Source: Puccinia triticina (Eukaryota > Basidiomycota > Pucciniomycetes > Pucciniales > Pucciniaceae). From it: a stretch of 64,000 bases of DNA. Position numbers and translations under genes: made by a program. The notes beneath the pieces were generated by a model. The model was not told where the DNA came from and ran no database searches. It saw nothing but the letters and a program-made list of their open reading frames with translations. Location of the stretch: the NCBI RefSeq assembly GCF_026914185.1, contig NC_070562.1:7316001-7380000 (forward strand). The letters are read 5' to 3'. Positions 1 through 10,140 of the stretch are shown here, piece after piece (the stretch's first letter is position 1; every line of letters begins with the position of its first letter).

Positions 1-597
1 TTCGGTGAGTTGTATATCCGGACCGCTGTAAACTATCCGGTCCAAAACTGACTCCATTCTTCGGTTACTACAGATTATCGCGTCCAGTGATCGTCCGGAT
101 TCCCCGACCAAACTCCGGACCCCGTCGCCCTCCCCGTCGCGGGTTCCCCCCGGGTTGGTGGGCCTCCACCCCCGCTTTCAGGGTGCGGATGCAGCCAGTC
201 CCGGCCAAGCGTCTCCAGTATACCAACCGCGCCTCCCGGGTGAGAGATCGCATCCCAACTCGCCCGTTTATCGACCCGCTTCCGACGAAGCCAACAATCC
301 AGTGAGTCAATCTTTCTCTTCCCTTTTTCCCATACGAGTTCCTGACTCCCAATCTTCGCCACACAGTTCTTAGTATCCAACCGAGTTGTCATAGGCGACA
401 AGTGGCTGGTACCAGCTGCTCCTCGCCCTAGCAACCTCACTTCGCCGGCTACCAGCTGTCGAAACTCGGTCGCAGATTCGTCCGAGTACGGGTCTCATTC
501 CTCAGCCGAGTACGGGGATTGTTTCCAGGGTTCGGGTGCGTCAGGCTCATCCCACTCCGGGGAAGCTACTGCCGAGACCGATCGCGCCGATGATGGG

Positions 598-1245
598 ATG
601 GACCTCCTTATTGAGTGGTTGGGTGGTGTACATCCTTCTCCTTACTCTATCACCTATTTCTTACCCGGCCGCTCATTTCTTTCTGCGCTTCCTGAACAGG
701 TCCCTCCACCCCCTGAGTGGGATGATACGTGGACCACCTTACCCGACTGGCTTAACCAGCCCGCGCCTACTGGTAACGAGCCCAACGGTCATCAACCCAT
801 TGAGGTTGATGCCGTTGATCCTGAAGGTGGTGCCGATGCCAACGGCGTTGATGATGCCGATGGTGATGCCGATGGTGAGGCCAATGCCGACGGCGTCACC
901 GAGACTGATCTGGCGGACGACGTCAGCATGAGTAGCGTTTCTCGTGCTTCCACCCCCTCCATCATTGGTCAACCCCCGATCGAGGATTTCCCCTTCTTAA
1001 GCGACCTCCAAGTCCAAGCTCTCCTGGAGCCCCATTGTCCCTTAGCTATTGAGCATCGTGCTCGTTTCGCAATCGACTCCGAGGCCTATACTAGGCTCTA
1101 TCACACTTTTGCTTGAGCCTTCGTACCCTACTGCCAGCAGATTCCCAACGAGGTCGTCAACGGTCGAATCCAGCGAGTTCACATTTTCCAGGTCGTATCT
1201 GAAGAATTTCGATCTACCATGCGTCAAGCTGGCTACAATGACTAG
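598..1245 (+). pseudogene. Antisense ORF in the post-pol region of E1 (hypothetical acidic protein)
   Basis: The ORF starts with ATG at 598 and runs opposite to gag-pol. A TGA at 1114-1116 interrupts it, but the same frame stays open to a TAG at 1243-1245, so a CGA-to-TGA change is likely. The frame is also open upstream of the ATG to about 374, where a fungal-style intron end (TTCTTAG at 367-373, with GTGAGT at 302) can be seen, so the true start may be further upstream. The protein has an acidic, Asp/Gly/Ala-rich low-complexity stretch at about residues 65-105 and a more ordered C-terminal part. I do not recognise a domain. E2 has an ORF in the equivalent antisense position at 58665-59309. 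Confidence 0.45.
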
Positions 1246-1849
1246 TTCCTTCGTGAGTTTCCTCCTCTTTTTACACCTGCTTACACCCACAATACTGATC
1301 CTCTGGTTTGTTTCTTCCTAGTTTTCTTTTTTTTTGTTGTTACTGATCTTTTGTCCAGAGTACCCGGGGTAAAACATGTTTTTCTCAAAAAAAATCAATA
1401 GATAATCCTAAAAAGAAACTCAAAAAAATTGTAAAACCCCCAGAACCCTAAAATTTAAGATGATTAGTTATTTTTTTATTTTATTTTTGTCTTTTGTTCT
1501 TTTCATTCTTGAAATTAATCTGCATCCCAGACCCCCCTCCCCCAACTTAAACAGGTTGTCCCCAACCTTCCCTGTAAGCATACCACTGAGAGAGAAAGAG
1601 AGAGAAAAAAGATAAGAGAAATGGAGAAGAAGGAACAGTATAGAAACTGTGTGAGGTTTTTTTTTTTTTATTTTTTATTAATGACTTTATGTTGAGTTTT
1701 TTTTTTTTTTTTTTTTTTTTGTGGTTTGAAAAGCTGGTCCTGATATCCACTGAACTGACAATTGAAATCATTTAAAGAGTGACTTTGTCAGGAGCAGGCC
1801 TTCTTTCCTTCCCCAACTTAAACAACAACCCTGGTAGGTGTAATCCAGC
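1246..1849. other. Non-coding part of E1 between pol and the antisense ORF
   Basis: No gene seen. The stretch is AT-rich with long T runs (1649-1669, 1697-1720). Two pyrimidine tracts (about 1530-1543 and 1797-1815) read as polypurine tracts on the element's coding strand and could prime plus-strand DNA synthesis, but no LTR start follows either of them. Confidence 0.5.
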
Positions 1850-4800
1850 TCAGTCAGAGCCATCTGATGATCCACCATCCGAACTGTTGCCAGATACTTC
1901 CTCCATTTCGTCGTCTGCAGACTCCGGCTGAGATGGATCCTCATCCTCCTGAATGTCTGCTAGTTCACGTCCTTGAGGGTAAAACCGTTTGATATGTGAA
2001 GCTGCATAAGCCCTCTTGAGTTCAGTCCCATCCAATTCTTCCAAGATATAGGAACCCTTGGGTAGTTGTTGCTTGATCCGAAAAGGTCCGTTCCATCGAT
2101 TTGCAAACAATTTTACCCACTGATCCTCCAGGCTTTTGTTGTAGACCAAAACTAGTTCTCCTGGATCTAACGGCTTCCGAAGTCTTGCTGCCATTCGTCG
2201 ATCCCAGTATCAAACAGATGAATTTCTGACCTTCATCAACTTTTCGTGAGCTATTCCTAGAATTTCTTCTCGACGTTCCAGTTGCATAGTCCTTGCCTCC
2301 AAGAGTTGTTCCGTGGTGCTGACTTCAGTCCAATCAATACCCAGATAAGTGTCCATTTCCAAGTCAACCGGGAGAACCGCTTTCTGGCCAAACACCAGCT
2401 CGTAAGGTGAATATCCCGTTGTGCGTTTTGTCAAAATTCTGTCAGCAAAGAGTACTGAAGGCAGATATTCCCTCCATTTCCCACCAGATTCGCCACACAT
2501 CTTGATTAGGGTGTCTTTAATGGGTTGGTGTCCTCTTTCAATCATACCATTGGCTTCAGGATAATAAGGTGTAGGAGGCCTAAATACTGCTCCAATCTTT
2601 TCGACTGCTTTGATGAATTCATTCTTGAATTCCGGTCCATTGTCTGCCGTCACCGCTTTGATTACGCCATATCGATAGACCCATTCTTCAAGGAGAAATT
2701 TTCCAATAGTTGCGGCTGTCAGTTTCACCAGAGGAGCTGCTTCAACCCATCCAGACAAATCATCCCGTGCTACCAGCAAGTACTTGTACCGTCCAGCTTT
2801 GATATGACAGACGTCCAAAGCTACTCGTCCGAATAAGCTGCTCTCTCCTGTGGGGTGCCGTATTTCTCGTGGAACTAATGGGTCCCTCTTTTGACAAGGT
2901 TCGCAGCTATGAACCCATAATTTGACTTTTTTCTTCAAACTTGGCCACCAAAATCGGCAGACTAATTGCTGGTATGTTTCCTCAAGTCCCCGGTGACCTA
3001 GATCTTTGTGAACCATTTGTAATAACTTGCTCTGGTAGGATATCTTGGAGATCACTAGTTGTGGCATGGGTGAATGTCTTCTCATGAGTCGTCCATTCTG
3101 GATAAAATAGTTAACCGATTTTCGTTTAAGTTTCTGAAAATCCTCCAGATCCATAGAACAGGGTCTCTGCAGTGTTTGTAGATAATATTTGAGGTCTGTC
3201 CAGAAACCAGAAGCCTCCCACTCCAATAGTTCCATTGAGGCTGAAATTATGTTATACCGTGAGCAGGCTTTGATTAGGGGTTCTTCCTTGTCAAAGTCTT
3301 CTGTATCATTGTAGAATTCTTCCTCTTCATCGCTTATTGGGCGTCTGGACAAGGCGTCTGGCATTGTGAACGTTTTCCCTGGCTTATGCACCATTTCGAA
3401 CAAAAAAAGTTGGATGAATGCTACCCATCTTGTCATGGGGGCATTGGGAAGTGAAGGCGAGTTGATCATCTGAATTAAAGACTGTGCGTCCACTTGGAGT
3501 TCGAAATGTTGACCCCATAAGAGCGTTTGTAATTTCTTCAGGATTCGTGCCACCCCACAGAGTTCTAGTTTAGGCTGTGAATATTTTGACTCAACCGGCG
3601 AAAACACAATCGATTCGTATAATACTGGTTGATTTAATCCGGTCTCAAGCTCCTGTTGTGAAAGTACTGCACCGGCCGCAATGAAACTGGAGTCCACTGC
3701 TAAAACAATAAGCCCTGCGTCTTTCGAATAATCAAGGTTCTTCAGGGTGATATCTTCTCCAATTATCTCTTTCAGCTGATTGAAGGCATTGTCACAGCTT
3801 TTGTCCCAGAGCCATTCTACGTCCTTTCGTGTCAGCCTTCGGAGTGGAGCAGCTATTTCGGACAGATTCTTGACAAAAATCCTGACGTAAGTTAAGATTC
3901 CCATGAAGCCTCGGAGCTCCGTGACGTTATTGGGAGTTGGCCATGTCGTTATCTTATTCTTCTTCTGATCCAAAACCCTTCGTCCTTCTTTGCAGACCAC
4001 ATGACCCACAATATCCAAGGCAGGTACACAGCATGCAAACTTTTTTCCTGAGATAGTGAGTCCCGCTTCTTCAATCTGGAACAATATTCTTTCCAGTGTT
4101 TGAGCGTATTCCCAGATAAAACGTCGGATTCCTGGATTCTCTTCTAGAACTTCATCATTGTATGTGGAACTTGGCCCTTTGATACCGCCATCGTCAATAA
4201 ATACGCCTACGTGGTCGGGTATTTTATCCTGGAGAATCCACATCATTTGTGCTTGATACACTGCTACTGAATTGGTTGCGCCCTGCGGAAGTCTGGTGAG
4301 TTGAAATCTTCCTAGTGGAGTATCAAAGGTGGTGAGAGGTCGCGATTCCGGGGCCAATTCTCTTTCATCATATCCTCCCATAATATCACCCAATCCATAA
4401 CAGGCTCGCCCGGCAAAGGATTCCACAAACTCTTCTGTTGCAGGCGGTAGTCCTGCGTCTTTGATGGTGACCTTATTCATTTCTTGTAAGTCGTGGACTA
4501 TCCTTAACTTCCCGTCATGTTTGAGTACGCAAAAAACCGGACTAGAGTAACTTGATGTTGATTGCTCGTAGAGTTTATTCCGTACCCGTTCCCGTACTTG
4601 CTCCACGTATTTGTCTTTGATTGCTGCTGGGATTGGAATTGGTTTCTTCTGCCATGGTACATGATCAATTACTGGTATGACATAGGGTAAACCATATGAA
4701 TGTTTCAAGAGTCCTCTTTCCTCTGGCGTGAAGGCCACAGCTTTCTCTCAAATCACGATTAAATGCTTGAATAATTTTAATTCCTCCTCCCACAGCCATC

Positions 4801-5419
4801 CGTCGGGTCCAAAGTTTACTACCTTCAAGCGTTCTTCCGTAATCCTAGCGGTAGGCTTAAAGTCCGGTGGATGAGGTGTAAGAGGCGTTTGGTAGGGATC
4901 TCGTGATAGCGGTGGTCTTTGAAGAGGTGGATTCAGTGCTTGTGGAATTGGTTGATTGATTGGTCTGATTTTCTTTGCTACAGGTTTATACTTTGTCATG
5001 CACCACAAGCTTCCGTCCCTCCAACTCTGACATAACTTGCTTTGAAACAGGGATCCTAAGCCATCAGATAGTAGGGATCCGATAGTTTGTTGTGTGGCTT
5101 GTCTGGTTGGTTCTATTCTTGAGGTGTTGATGGAAGGGATTGATTCAAGGATAATAGATTTTTCAGATAATTCAGATTTAGATGGTGAGTTCTTCTTCCG
5201 GTTACTAAAGATTTTTAATAGAGTAAGAAAAATGATGAGGATATTCTTTTTGTTTGATAAGAGTTTGAAGAGATATATTTTTGTTTGTTTTGCCGTTTTT
5301 CCAAGGTATTTTAAGAAAAAGTATTTGAGCCAGTCTAAGAAACCCGGCGCTTGAGATATAACCCGTTCGACTAGCTGAAGCGAGTTATTCCCTATTTGAA
5401 CGCCGGTAGTTATAAAAAA
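1850..5419 (-). pseudogene. pol: E1 pol: RT, RNase H, integrase (reached by -1 frameshift)
   Basis: The frame is open from the frameshift site at 5413-5419 to a TAA at 1850, broken by TGA at 4748-4750 and TGA at 2210-2212. The first stop falls where the sister element E2 has Arg (its KIREAAFAF stretch), so CGA-to-TGA is the likely change. Visible domains in order: a roughly 220-residue linker; RT with motif GDIMGGYDE, the LPQGATNS segment and catalytic FIDDGG; RNase H with AVDSS and VDAQS; integrase with an HHCC zinc site (HKDLGHRG ... CEPCQK) and a DDE triad (ALDVCHIKAG, TADNGPEF, PEANGMIERG); then an LVYNKSL ... LDGTELKR C-terminal part and an acidic tail. It would make and integrate the cDNA of the element. 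Two stops make it a pseudogene in this copy. Confidence 0.9.
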
Positions 5420-5420
5420 T
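5344..5420 (-). promoter_or_regulatory. Programmed -1 ribosomal frameshift signal between gag-pr and pol
   Basis: On the minus strand the gag frame ends CAG CAT TTT TTA TAA. T TTT TTA (5413-5419) is the canonical -1 slippery heptamer UUUUUUA, and the gag stop TAA (5410-5412) follows directly. Pol is in exactly the -1 frame and is open across this point. After the heptamer come six bases (5407-5412), then an outer stem CCGGCG (5401-5406) pairing perfectly with CGCCGG (5344-5349), enclosing an inner 5-bp stem (5384-5388 with 5358-5362). Slippery site, 5-8-nt spacer and stem match the architecture known from retroviral and coronavirus frameshift elements. Function is inferred from layout. Confidence 0.8.
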
Positions 5421-7926
5421 GCTGATTTTGTTTCTTCTTAAACATTCGGTGTTCTTCATTATTGCTAGGTTCAGATGTCGGAGCCGATTTCACACTATTG
5501 GTACTGAGATCTTTTCGATTATCCCATCCTCGTCCTTGTCCAGTTCGAGCCAATGGTACTGAAATTTGCCAACCCTTGTTTCCTTGAAACGTGAGAGTCT
5601 CCCCTGTTTCGTGGTATTCTAAAGTGCAATCGTAATCAAATAGAAAAGGTCGCCCTAAAATACAATCTTGAGCCTTTGGTGATATAAAGAGGTGAGCGGG
5701 TCCGGAGAATCGGCCAATCTGTATTGGGCAGTTCTTGACTACGCCGGTAATGTCGCATCTGGCTCCACCAACACCTTGCATGGGTATGTTCACTATCACA
5801 GATTCTAGCTCCAAGTCCTCCGCTACTGATCGGGGTATGACGTTGACCATAGAACCGGAATCCACCATAAAGTTGACTTTTTCTCCCCCAACTTGCGCGG
5901 TTACGTATCCCAGGGCACAAATGTAGTAGCATGGATCTGAAGGTCCTTCTTCCTCTGGTAAGGTGGTCATTGGTGCAGCTACTTTGGCTGCTTCAGTTGC
6001 GATGTAGGTGGTGGAGGTATTCTTGCCTGACAGACGTCCCTGTAATTTTGCTATGATCTGTTCTGTGTATGAAGGCGATATTGTAGTGAGTTGTGCAAAC
6101 GTTGTGGGAATCTTGACGTTGTCCAAGTCCTGTAGTAGAACTTCCTCTGGTGAGTCTCTCTTCAGGATTGTCGGTACTCGTTCCCGGCTCCAGACTTTCT
6201 CAGGCGCCTTTTTCGGAGTTTCTTTCGATGATTTGTCCACTTCTTCTTCATGATCGATATCCATGGCTTCTCTTTCTGGTTCCTGGATCCTAACTTCGCG
6301 TCGGCCCTTTTGAGCTTCTGACCTAGTGACAGGATGAGATCTCATGAAGTTTTCCACGCCTAAGGTAGGAGGGCTCCAATGGATGGTTTGTACTGAGGTC
6401 TTCATAACCGGGGTGTTACCATTTCCTTGCTGTCGTGATTCCGCCAGATTTTTGATTGCTTCTTGCATCTGTGGGTCCGCTGATGCCCCTGCAACCACCG
6501 TTCGTATTGGTCTTGAAGGTACAAATGGTATTTGTTGTCCATCTGGCAGGAAGTAGTCTCTACCGCGACGGCTTACTAATCCCTGATCTTCATCCTTTGC
6601 CAATTCCGGGCATCGATATGTTAAGTGACCATCTCGTGAACAATAGAAACAAGATTGATTCTCGTATTGGGGAGTGGTTGGCCGAGGTGTTCCTCGCGAA
6701 AATTCCTGTTTGTCTGAGGGACCTTGTCTATTATAGTTTGCGGGTTGATTGCCCCAAAGCTGGTTTTTGAGCGCGGCTAATTCTTGTTGCATGTCCTGGA
6801 ACTTTTGGTCCACCGTTTTCTCATTTGGGGTTTCTTTTAGCATCTGCTCACGTCGTTTGCCGTCACCTTTCTTCTGATCCAATTCCTTCTGCATCGTGCA
6901 GTTTGACTCAGAAAAACTTGAGAAATTGGTATATACGCTATCGTCCACACGAACTTCGGTTTCCGCTGCCGCTATCAAGTCTTCCCATTTCGGTGCCTTA
7001 TTACTGCCATCCTTAGCTTTTGGAAGTTGATCCTTACTGACTAGAATTTGCTTGACATTCCTTTGGCTTTCTATCGGGAAGGCGCTTAAGAACAGTCCGC
7101 CAGCTTCGTCTTTCTTACTGACGTGTTTGTTTTTGACTAGGTACTTAAGGATTGTGGTGAATTTGCCAAGATATTCCTTGTACTCTCGATGGGTTGCAAT
7201 TCCAGACTTGGATTGTTGTTTGGCTAGTTTTATGAGGTCATCGGTGGTATACATGATGGTATTGTCTAACTCGCCCCAGGTTTTGACCATATCGGCTCGT
7301 AGTTTCTTCCAATCGTAATCATCGTATCCGTCCATTTCCTCGAGTTCGCACTTCAGTTCTTCTGTCCAAATAAATCGTAAAATCTGGGCAGCTTTATCGT
7401 GATCCGTGGCTCCAAAAGCATTTGCAATCCTCTCGAATCGTAATAAAAACTTCATAAATTGTTTCCCATCGTAGAAAAGTCCTGGGTCCTTGATGATAAC
7501 TGGTCTAGCTGGAATCGATGGCTGAGGTTGGCGATACATCTGCTGTGGGTAAACCGGGTAAGGCTGTTGGACTGGTATTCCGGCTTGTGTTTGTTGTTGT
7601 CTTTGAGGCTGGTACATATTTTCTTGAACATTTTCTGTGTTGTGGATCCCGTACCCCGATGGCTGCTGTTGACGCGGGGTGTTATGACGAGGTGGGATAT
7701 GTTGGTGTTGTGGAGTCTCTTCGGAGTCTGATAATTCTTCGTCCATATGTTCTCTGAACTGATTTTCTGGTCCTTTTCCTTTATCTTTCCTAGGCGGCGG
7801 AGGGGGATTGTGTGGTGTATCGTTTGTCCACAGTAAACCCGTAGTACCGTCTGCAGGCCTGTTTCTAAAAGGGGTGGAGGGAGCAAATCCGCTGTCCAAT
7901 TCCAATGTACTAAATGGTAAACTCAT
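5410..7926 (-). CDS. gag: E1 Gag-protease polyprotein
   Basis: An uninterrupted 838-residue ORF with an ATG start. It opens with a Pro/Gln-rich region (about residues 35-145), then a capsid-like region (from about 150; FYDGKQFMKFLLRFERIANA), one CCHC zinc knuckle (CFYCSRDGHLTYRC, C-x2-C-x4-H-x4-C, about residue 425), and a retropepsin domain with intact active site VDSGS (about residue 690) and ILGRPF downstream. It would form the virus-like particle, bind element RNA and process the polyprotein. It stops in TAA directly after the frameshift heptamer, so Pol would be made as a minor Gag-Pro-Pol fusion. In E2 gag, protease and RT share one frame. This is the least damaged retroelement ORF in the window. 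Confidence 0.9.
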   Translation of the reverse strand: MSLPFSTLELDSGFAPSTPFRNRPADGTTGLLWTNDTPHNPPPPPRKDKGKGPENQFREHMDEELSDSEETPQHQHIPPRHNTPRQQQPSGYGIHNTENVQENMYQPQRQQQTQAGIPVQQPYPVYPQQMYRQPQPSIPARPVIIKDPGLFYDGKQFMKFLLRFERIANAFGATDHDKAAQILRFIWTEELKCELEEMDGYDDYDWKKLRADMVKTWGELDNTIMYTTDDLIKLAKQQSKSGIATHREYKEYLGKFTTILKYLVKNKHVSKKDEAGGLFLSAFPIESQRNVKQILVSKDQLPKAKDGSNKAPKWEDLIAAAETEVRVDDSVYTNFSSFSESNCTMQKELDQKKGDGKRREQMLKETPNEKTVDQKFQDMQQELAALKNQLWGNQPANYNRQGPSDKQEFSRGTPRPTTPQYENQSCFYCSRDGHLTYRCPELAKDEDQGLVSRRGRDYFLPDGQQIPFVPSRPIRTVVAGASADPQMQEAIKNLAESRQQGNGNTPVMKTSVQTIHWSPPTLGVENFMRSHPVTRSEAQKGRREVRIQEPEREAMDIDHEEEVDKSSKETPKKAPEKVWSRERVPTILKRDSPEEVLLQDLDNVKIPTTFAQLTTISPSYTEQIIAKLQGRLSGKNTSTTYIATEAAKVAAPMTTLPEEEGPSDPCYYICALGYVTAQVGGEKVNFMVDSGSMVNVIPRSVAEDLELESVIVNIPMQGVGGARCDITGVVKNCPIQIGRFSGPAHLFISPKAQDCILGRPFLFDYDCTLEYHETGETLTFQGNKGWQISVPLARTGQGRGWDNRKDLSTNSVKSAPTSEPSNNEEHRMFKKKQNQHFL

Positions 7927-8111
7927 GTTGATTCTTCTTGATTCCTAGTTTTGTGATGTGACGATCCTCTGCTAACTGTTACTGTGCTCTGAAAAAGAAA
8001 CAATAATCTCTGGTCTCTGGTTTCTTTACCAGGGCAATTTGGGGGTGTTCTTTCTAAAAAAAAAAAAAAAAAATTACTTATCAATCTGGGAAGTACTGTA
8101 GAACAGTCCAC

Positions 8112-8275
8112 TGATTTATCCAGCTACTTAGGGTCTCTTTCCCGTCTTCTCAAAAATAAATCGGTCTGCTCCTCGAGTAGTTCCAAAGGTCTTTTTAACA
8201 GTGTCCTAACTTATCCAGCTACTTAGGGTCTTGTCCCGTCTTCTCGAAAATAAGTTGGCCTGCTTCTTCAAGAGT
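8112..8275. repeat. Two imperfect copies of a 95-bp repeat in the E1 leader
   Basis: The segment TTATCCAGCTACTTAGGGTC occurs at 8116 and again at 8211, a spacing of 95 bp, with about 65 bp of similarity after each. The copies lie between the 5' LTR and the gag start, in the position of the packaging or untranslated leader. Function unknown. Confidence 0.7.
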
Positions 8276-8520
8276 CTCGGCTCAGAATGGTAGTAAGTTT
8301 GTTCCTTTTTCAGAGGTTTGTAATTGTTTTGTTGGATGGTTTTAAAACTTGACTAGTTGTTCAACAGAATAACTGAATATGCCGTTGAGTATATGGTTTT
8401 GTTGATGAATTTGATTCCTCTCGCCGCTCGAAGTTGAGATCCGTAGACAATGGTTCTTTAGGTTATATGGTTGAAATTGATTATCCGTTGTTGATCAAAC
8501 AAAGTTATCCTATCACATTG

Positions 8521-8620
8521 GGGACTCCCTTGTACGACTCAAAAGTGTTCCTGAGAACCTTTTGCTGAATGGAGAAGGGGATGATGGAGGTGCAAACTCT
8601 GCCCTTCTATACTATCAGAT

Positions 8621-8652
<32 letters not shown>

Positions 8653-9453
8653 TTAATGAAGTGATAGGGTTGGTTGGTTCAAGATGAGCTTGTTGATGAC
8701 ACTGAATAATTTGTTGTTTATTGTTAATGTAAGGGTTGTTATGTATGTAGGTTGTTAAGTATATATAAGGCTGTAACTGTAAATGTTGGGGTGACTGTGA
8801 TTGGTGAGTAATGAACTGAGGAGCTGACAACTGGGGAGGAGAGAGCTCCTTATATAGACAAAAGTGGAGCCCCAGAGGGCTTGTGGGTTAGGGTTTCAAC
8901 TAATCTAGACAACAGTGTGAGGGATTTTAGCTGGTGGGAGTAGATACAAATGATGTCATACTGTGTCAGGGGTACATAAATGATGTCATAAGAATGCAGT
9001 AGGGCCGCATGAAGGCTGCGTAAAGTGACAGTAGACTGCATGAGTTGACAGGTGGATGCAGGGGGTGCATAAATGAATTCTGAGGCTGCAGAGTCAGTGT
9101 GTGATGACATCATAATATGGAAATAGAAGAGTACTTGATAATATGTAATGACTGTAGTCTGATGGGGAGATGTATGTTTGTATCCGGTGATGTGTATAAG
9201 CATAATACTGTGATCCTTGACTTGAGGCTGGTGACAGGCTGGTGACTGGGTATGTTGAACGTGTGATGGGTGTCCAGTGTCCAAAGAAGTGTAGGTTCCA
9301 ATCCAGCGGGGTTCAGGTGATGCTTCCAGTGGTGACTAGGGGTAAAATTGGCCGTAGAATCCATTTATGAGGTCTGTTTGATGTTATCTTGTATTGTGAG
9401 TAAATATCTGTATGAGAAAAAACTTTTGATTTTTCACTTTCCCGTCTACCACA
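8521..9453 (-). repeat. E1 5' LTR (inner boundary approximate)
   Basis: The outer end, read on the minus strand, is TGTGGTAGACGGG (from 9453), which fits the TGTGG start of the other LTRs here. A TATA motif (TATATAAGG on the minus strand, about 8852-8860) lies where the promoter is expected, in a context like the E2 LTR (GTCTATATAA). The inner end is placed near 8521 because the minus-strand sequence GGGAGTCCCCAA resembles the E2 LTR end GGAGTAGTCCCCACA; this boundary is uncertain by tens of bases. Without the 3' LTR no identity can be measured. Confidence 0.6.
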
Positions 9454-9667
9454 GCGGTAAGTCCGCGCATTCCCTAGGTCCATGCATATGCATGCGACTC
9501 CCAGACAGAAGGAGTAAGAGCATCCACCCTCGTTGCGGTAAATCTTTAGGTAGCCAGCGAGTCCCGCAAGGCTTGGTTGCTTAGCTAAAGAAAAAATCCA
9601 CCCTCATCGCTAGGTAGCGGCTCGGTAGGCTATAAAGATTTAGATAAAGACACCGCCGCCACCCTCG

Positions 9668-10140
9668 TGTCTACAGCCATTCTGAAAAAGCTTGGCTTTG
9701 TTGGAAGGAATTTCCACTCAAACTTTGTATTGGATTTGCCAATAATCACTGGCAAGTTTGGAGATATGTATATTCATGCCCACCTCATTCTTATATGCAG
9801 GGTGCATATACAGCAGCCAGATGCCCTCAATCATCTTGTTCCTTTCGTTTTTTCCTAATTCTGAGTTCAGAATTGAGCGATTTGGCTGATTCTACCCTGG
9901 ATGGCATTTTGATCATGGTCGCGAGGTTGGAAGGTGCTGGTCCCAGCGGCCGGCGTGTTTTTTTTTTCGCTACCAAACGGCTTGATTGGTGGGATCCTGC
10001 AAGCGACTGCGCTCGCAGGTCAGGATATCATGTGTCCAAACTTGATGTTGGATGCACATACATTGGCAAATCCAGAGCAAATTTCCAGCGGAAAGTCCTT
10101 CCAAAGAAGCCAAGCTTTTTCGGAATGGCCGTACATAAAT
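9668..10140. repeat. Imperfect inverted repeat, arms about 110 bp
   Basis: The left arm at about 9672-9775 (GCCATTCTGAAAAAGCTTGG ...) matches the reverse complement of about 10030-10135 (GCCATTCCGAAAAAGCTTGG ...), with about 250 bp between. Short ORFs on both strands are mirror products of this symmetry, not genes. Probably a foldback or MITE relic. Confidence 0.65.

Larger units (their letters stand above)
1..9453 (-). mobile_element. Ty3/gypsy LTR retrotransposon E1, 3' end outside window
   Basis: Reading on the minus strand, the order is 5' LTR (about 9453 to 8521), untranslated leader with a 95-bp repeat, Gag-protease ORF, -1 frameshift site, RT-RNase H-integrase, then a post-pol region with an ORF on the opposite strand. 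The 3' LTR is not in the window. By comparison with the sister element E2 it should lie beyond position 1, because E2 has 4.2 kb between pol and its 3' LTR. The outer end of the 5' LTR is CCACA at 9449-9453, followed by GCGG, the same type of 4-bp site found at the other TGTGG-type LTRs here. Pol carries in-frame TGA stops, so this copy is probably non-autonomous. Confidence 0.85.

Noticed and set aside
2525..2836. Plus-strand ORF of 103 codons
   Set aside because: Antisense shadow of the E1 integrase.
5094..5354. Plus-strand 86-codon ORF
   Set aside because: It is the complement of the pol linker of E1, which is open on the minus strand across this stretch.
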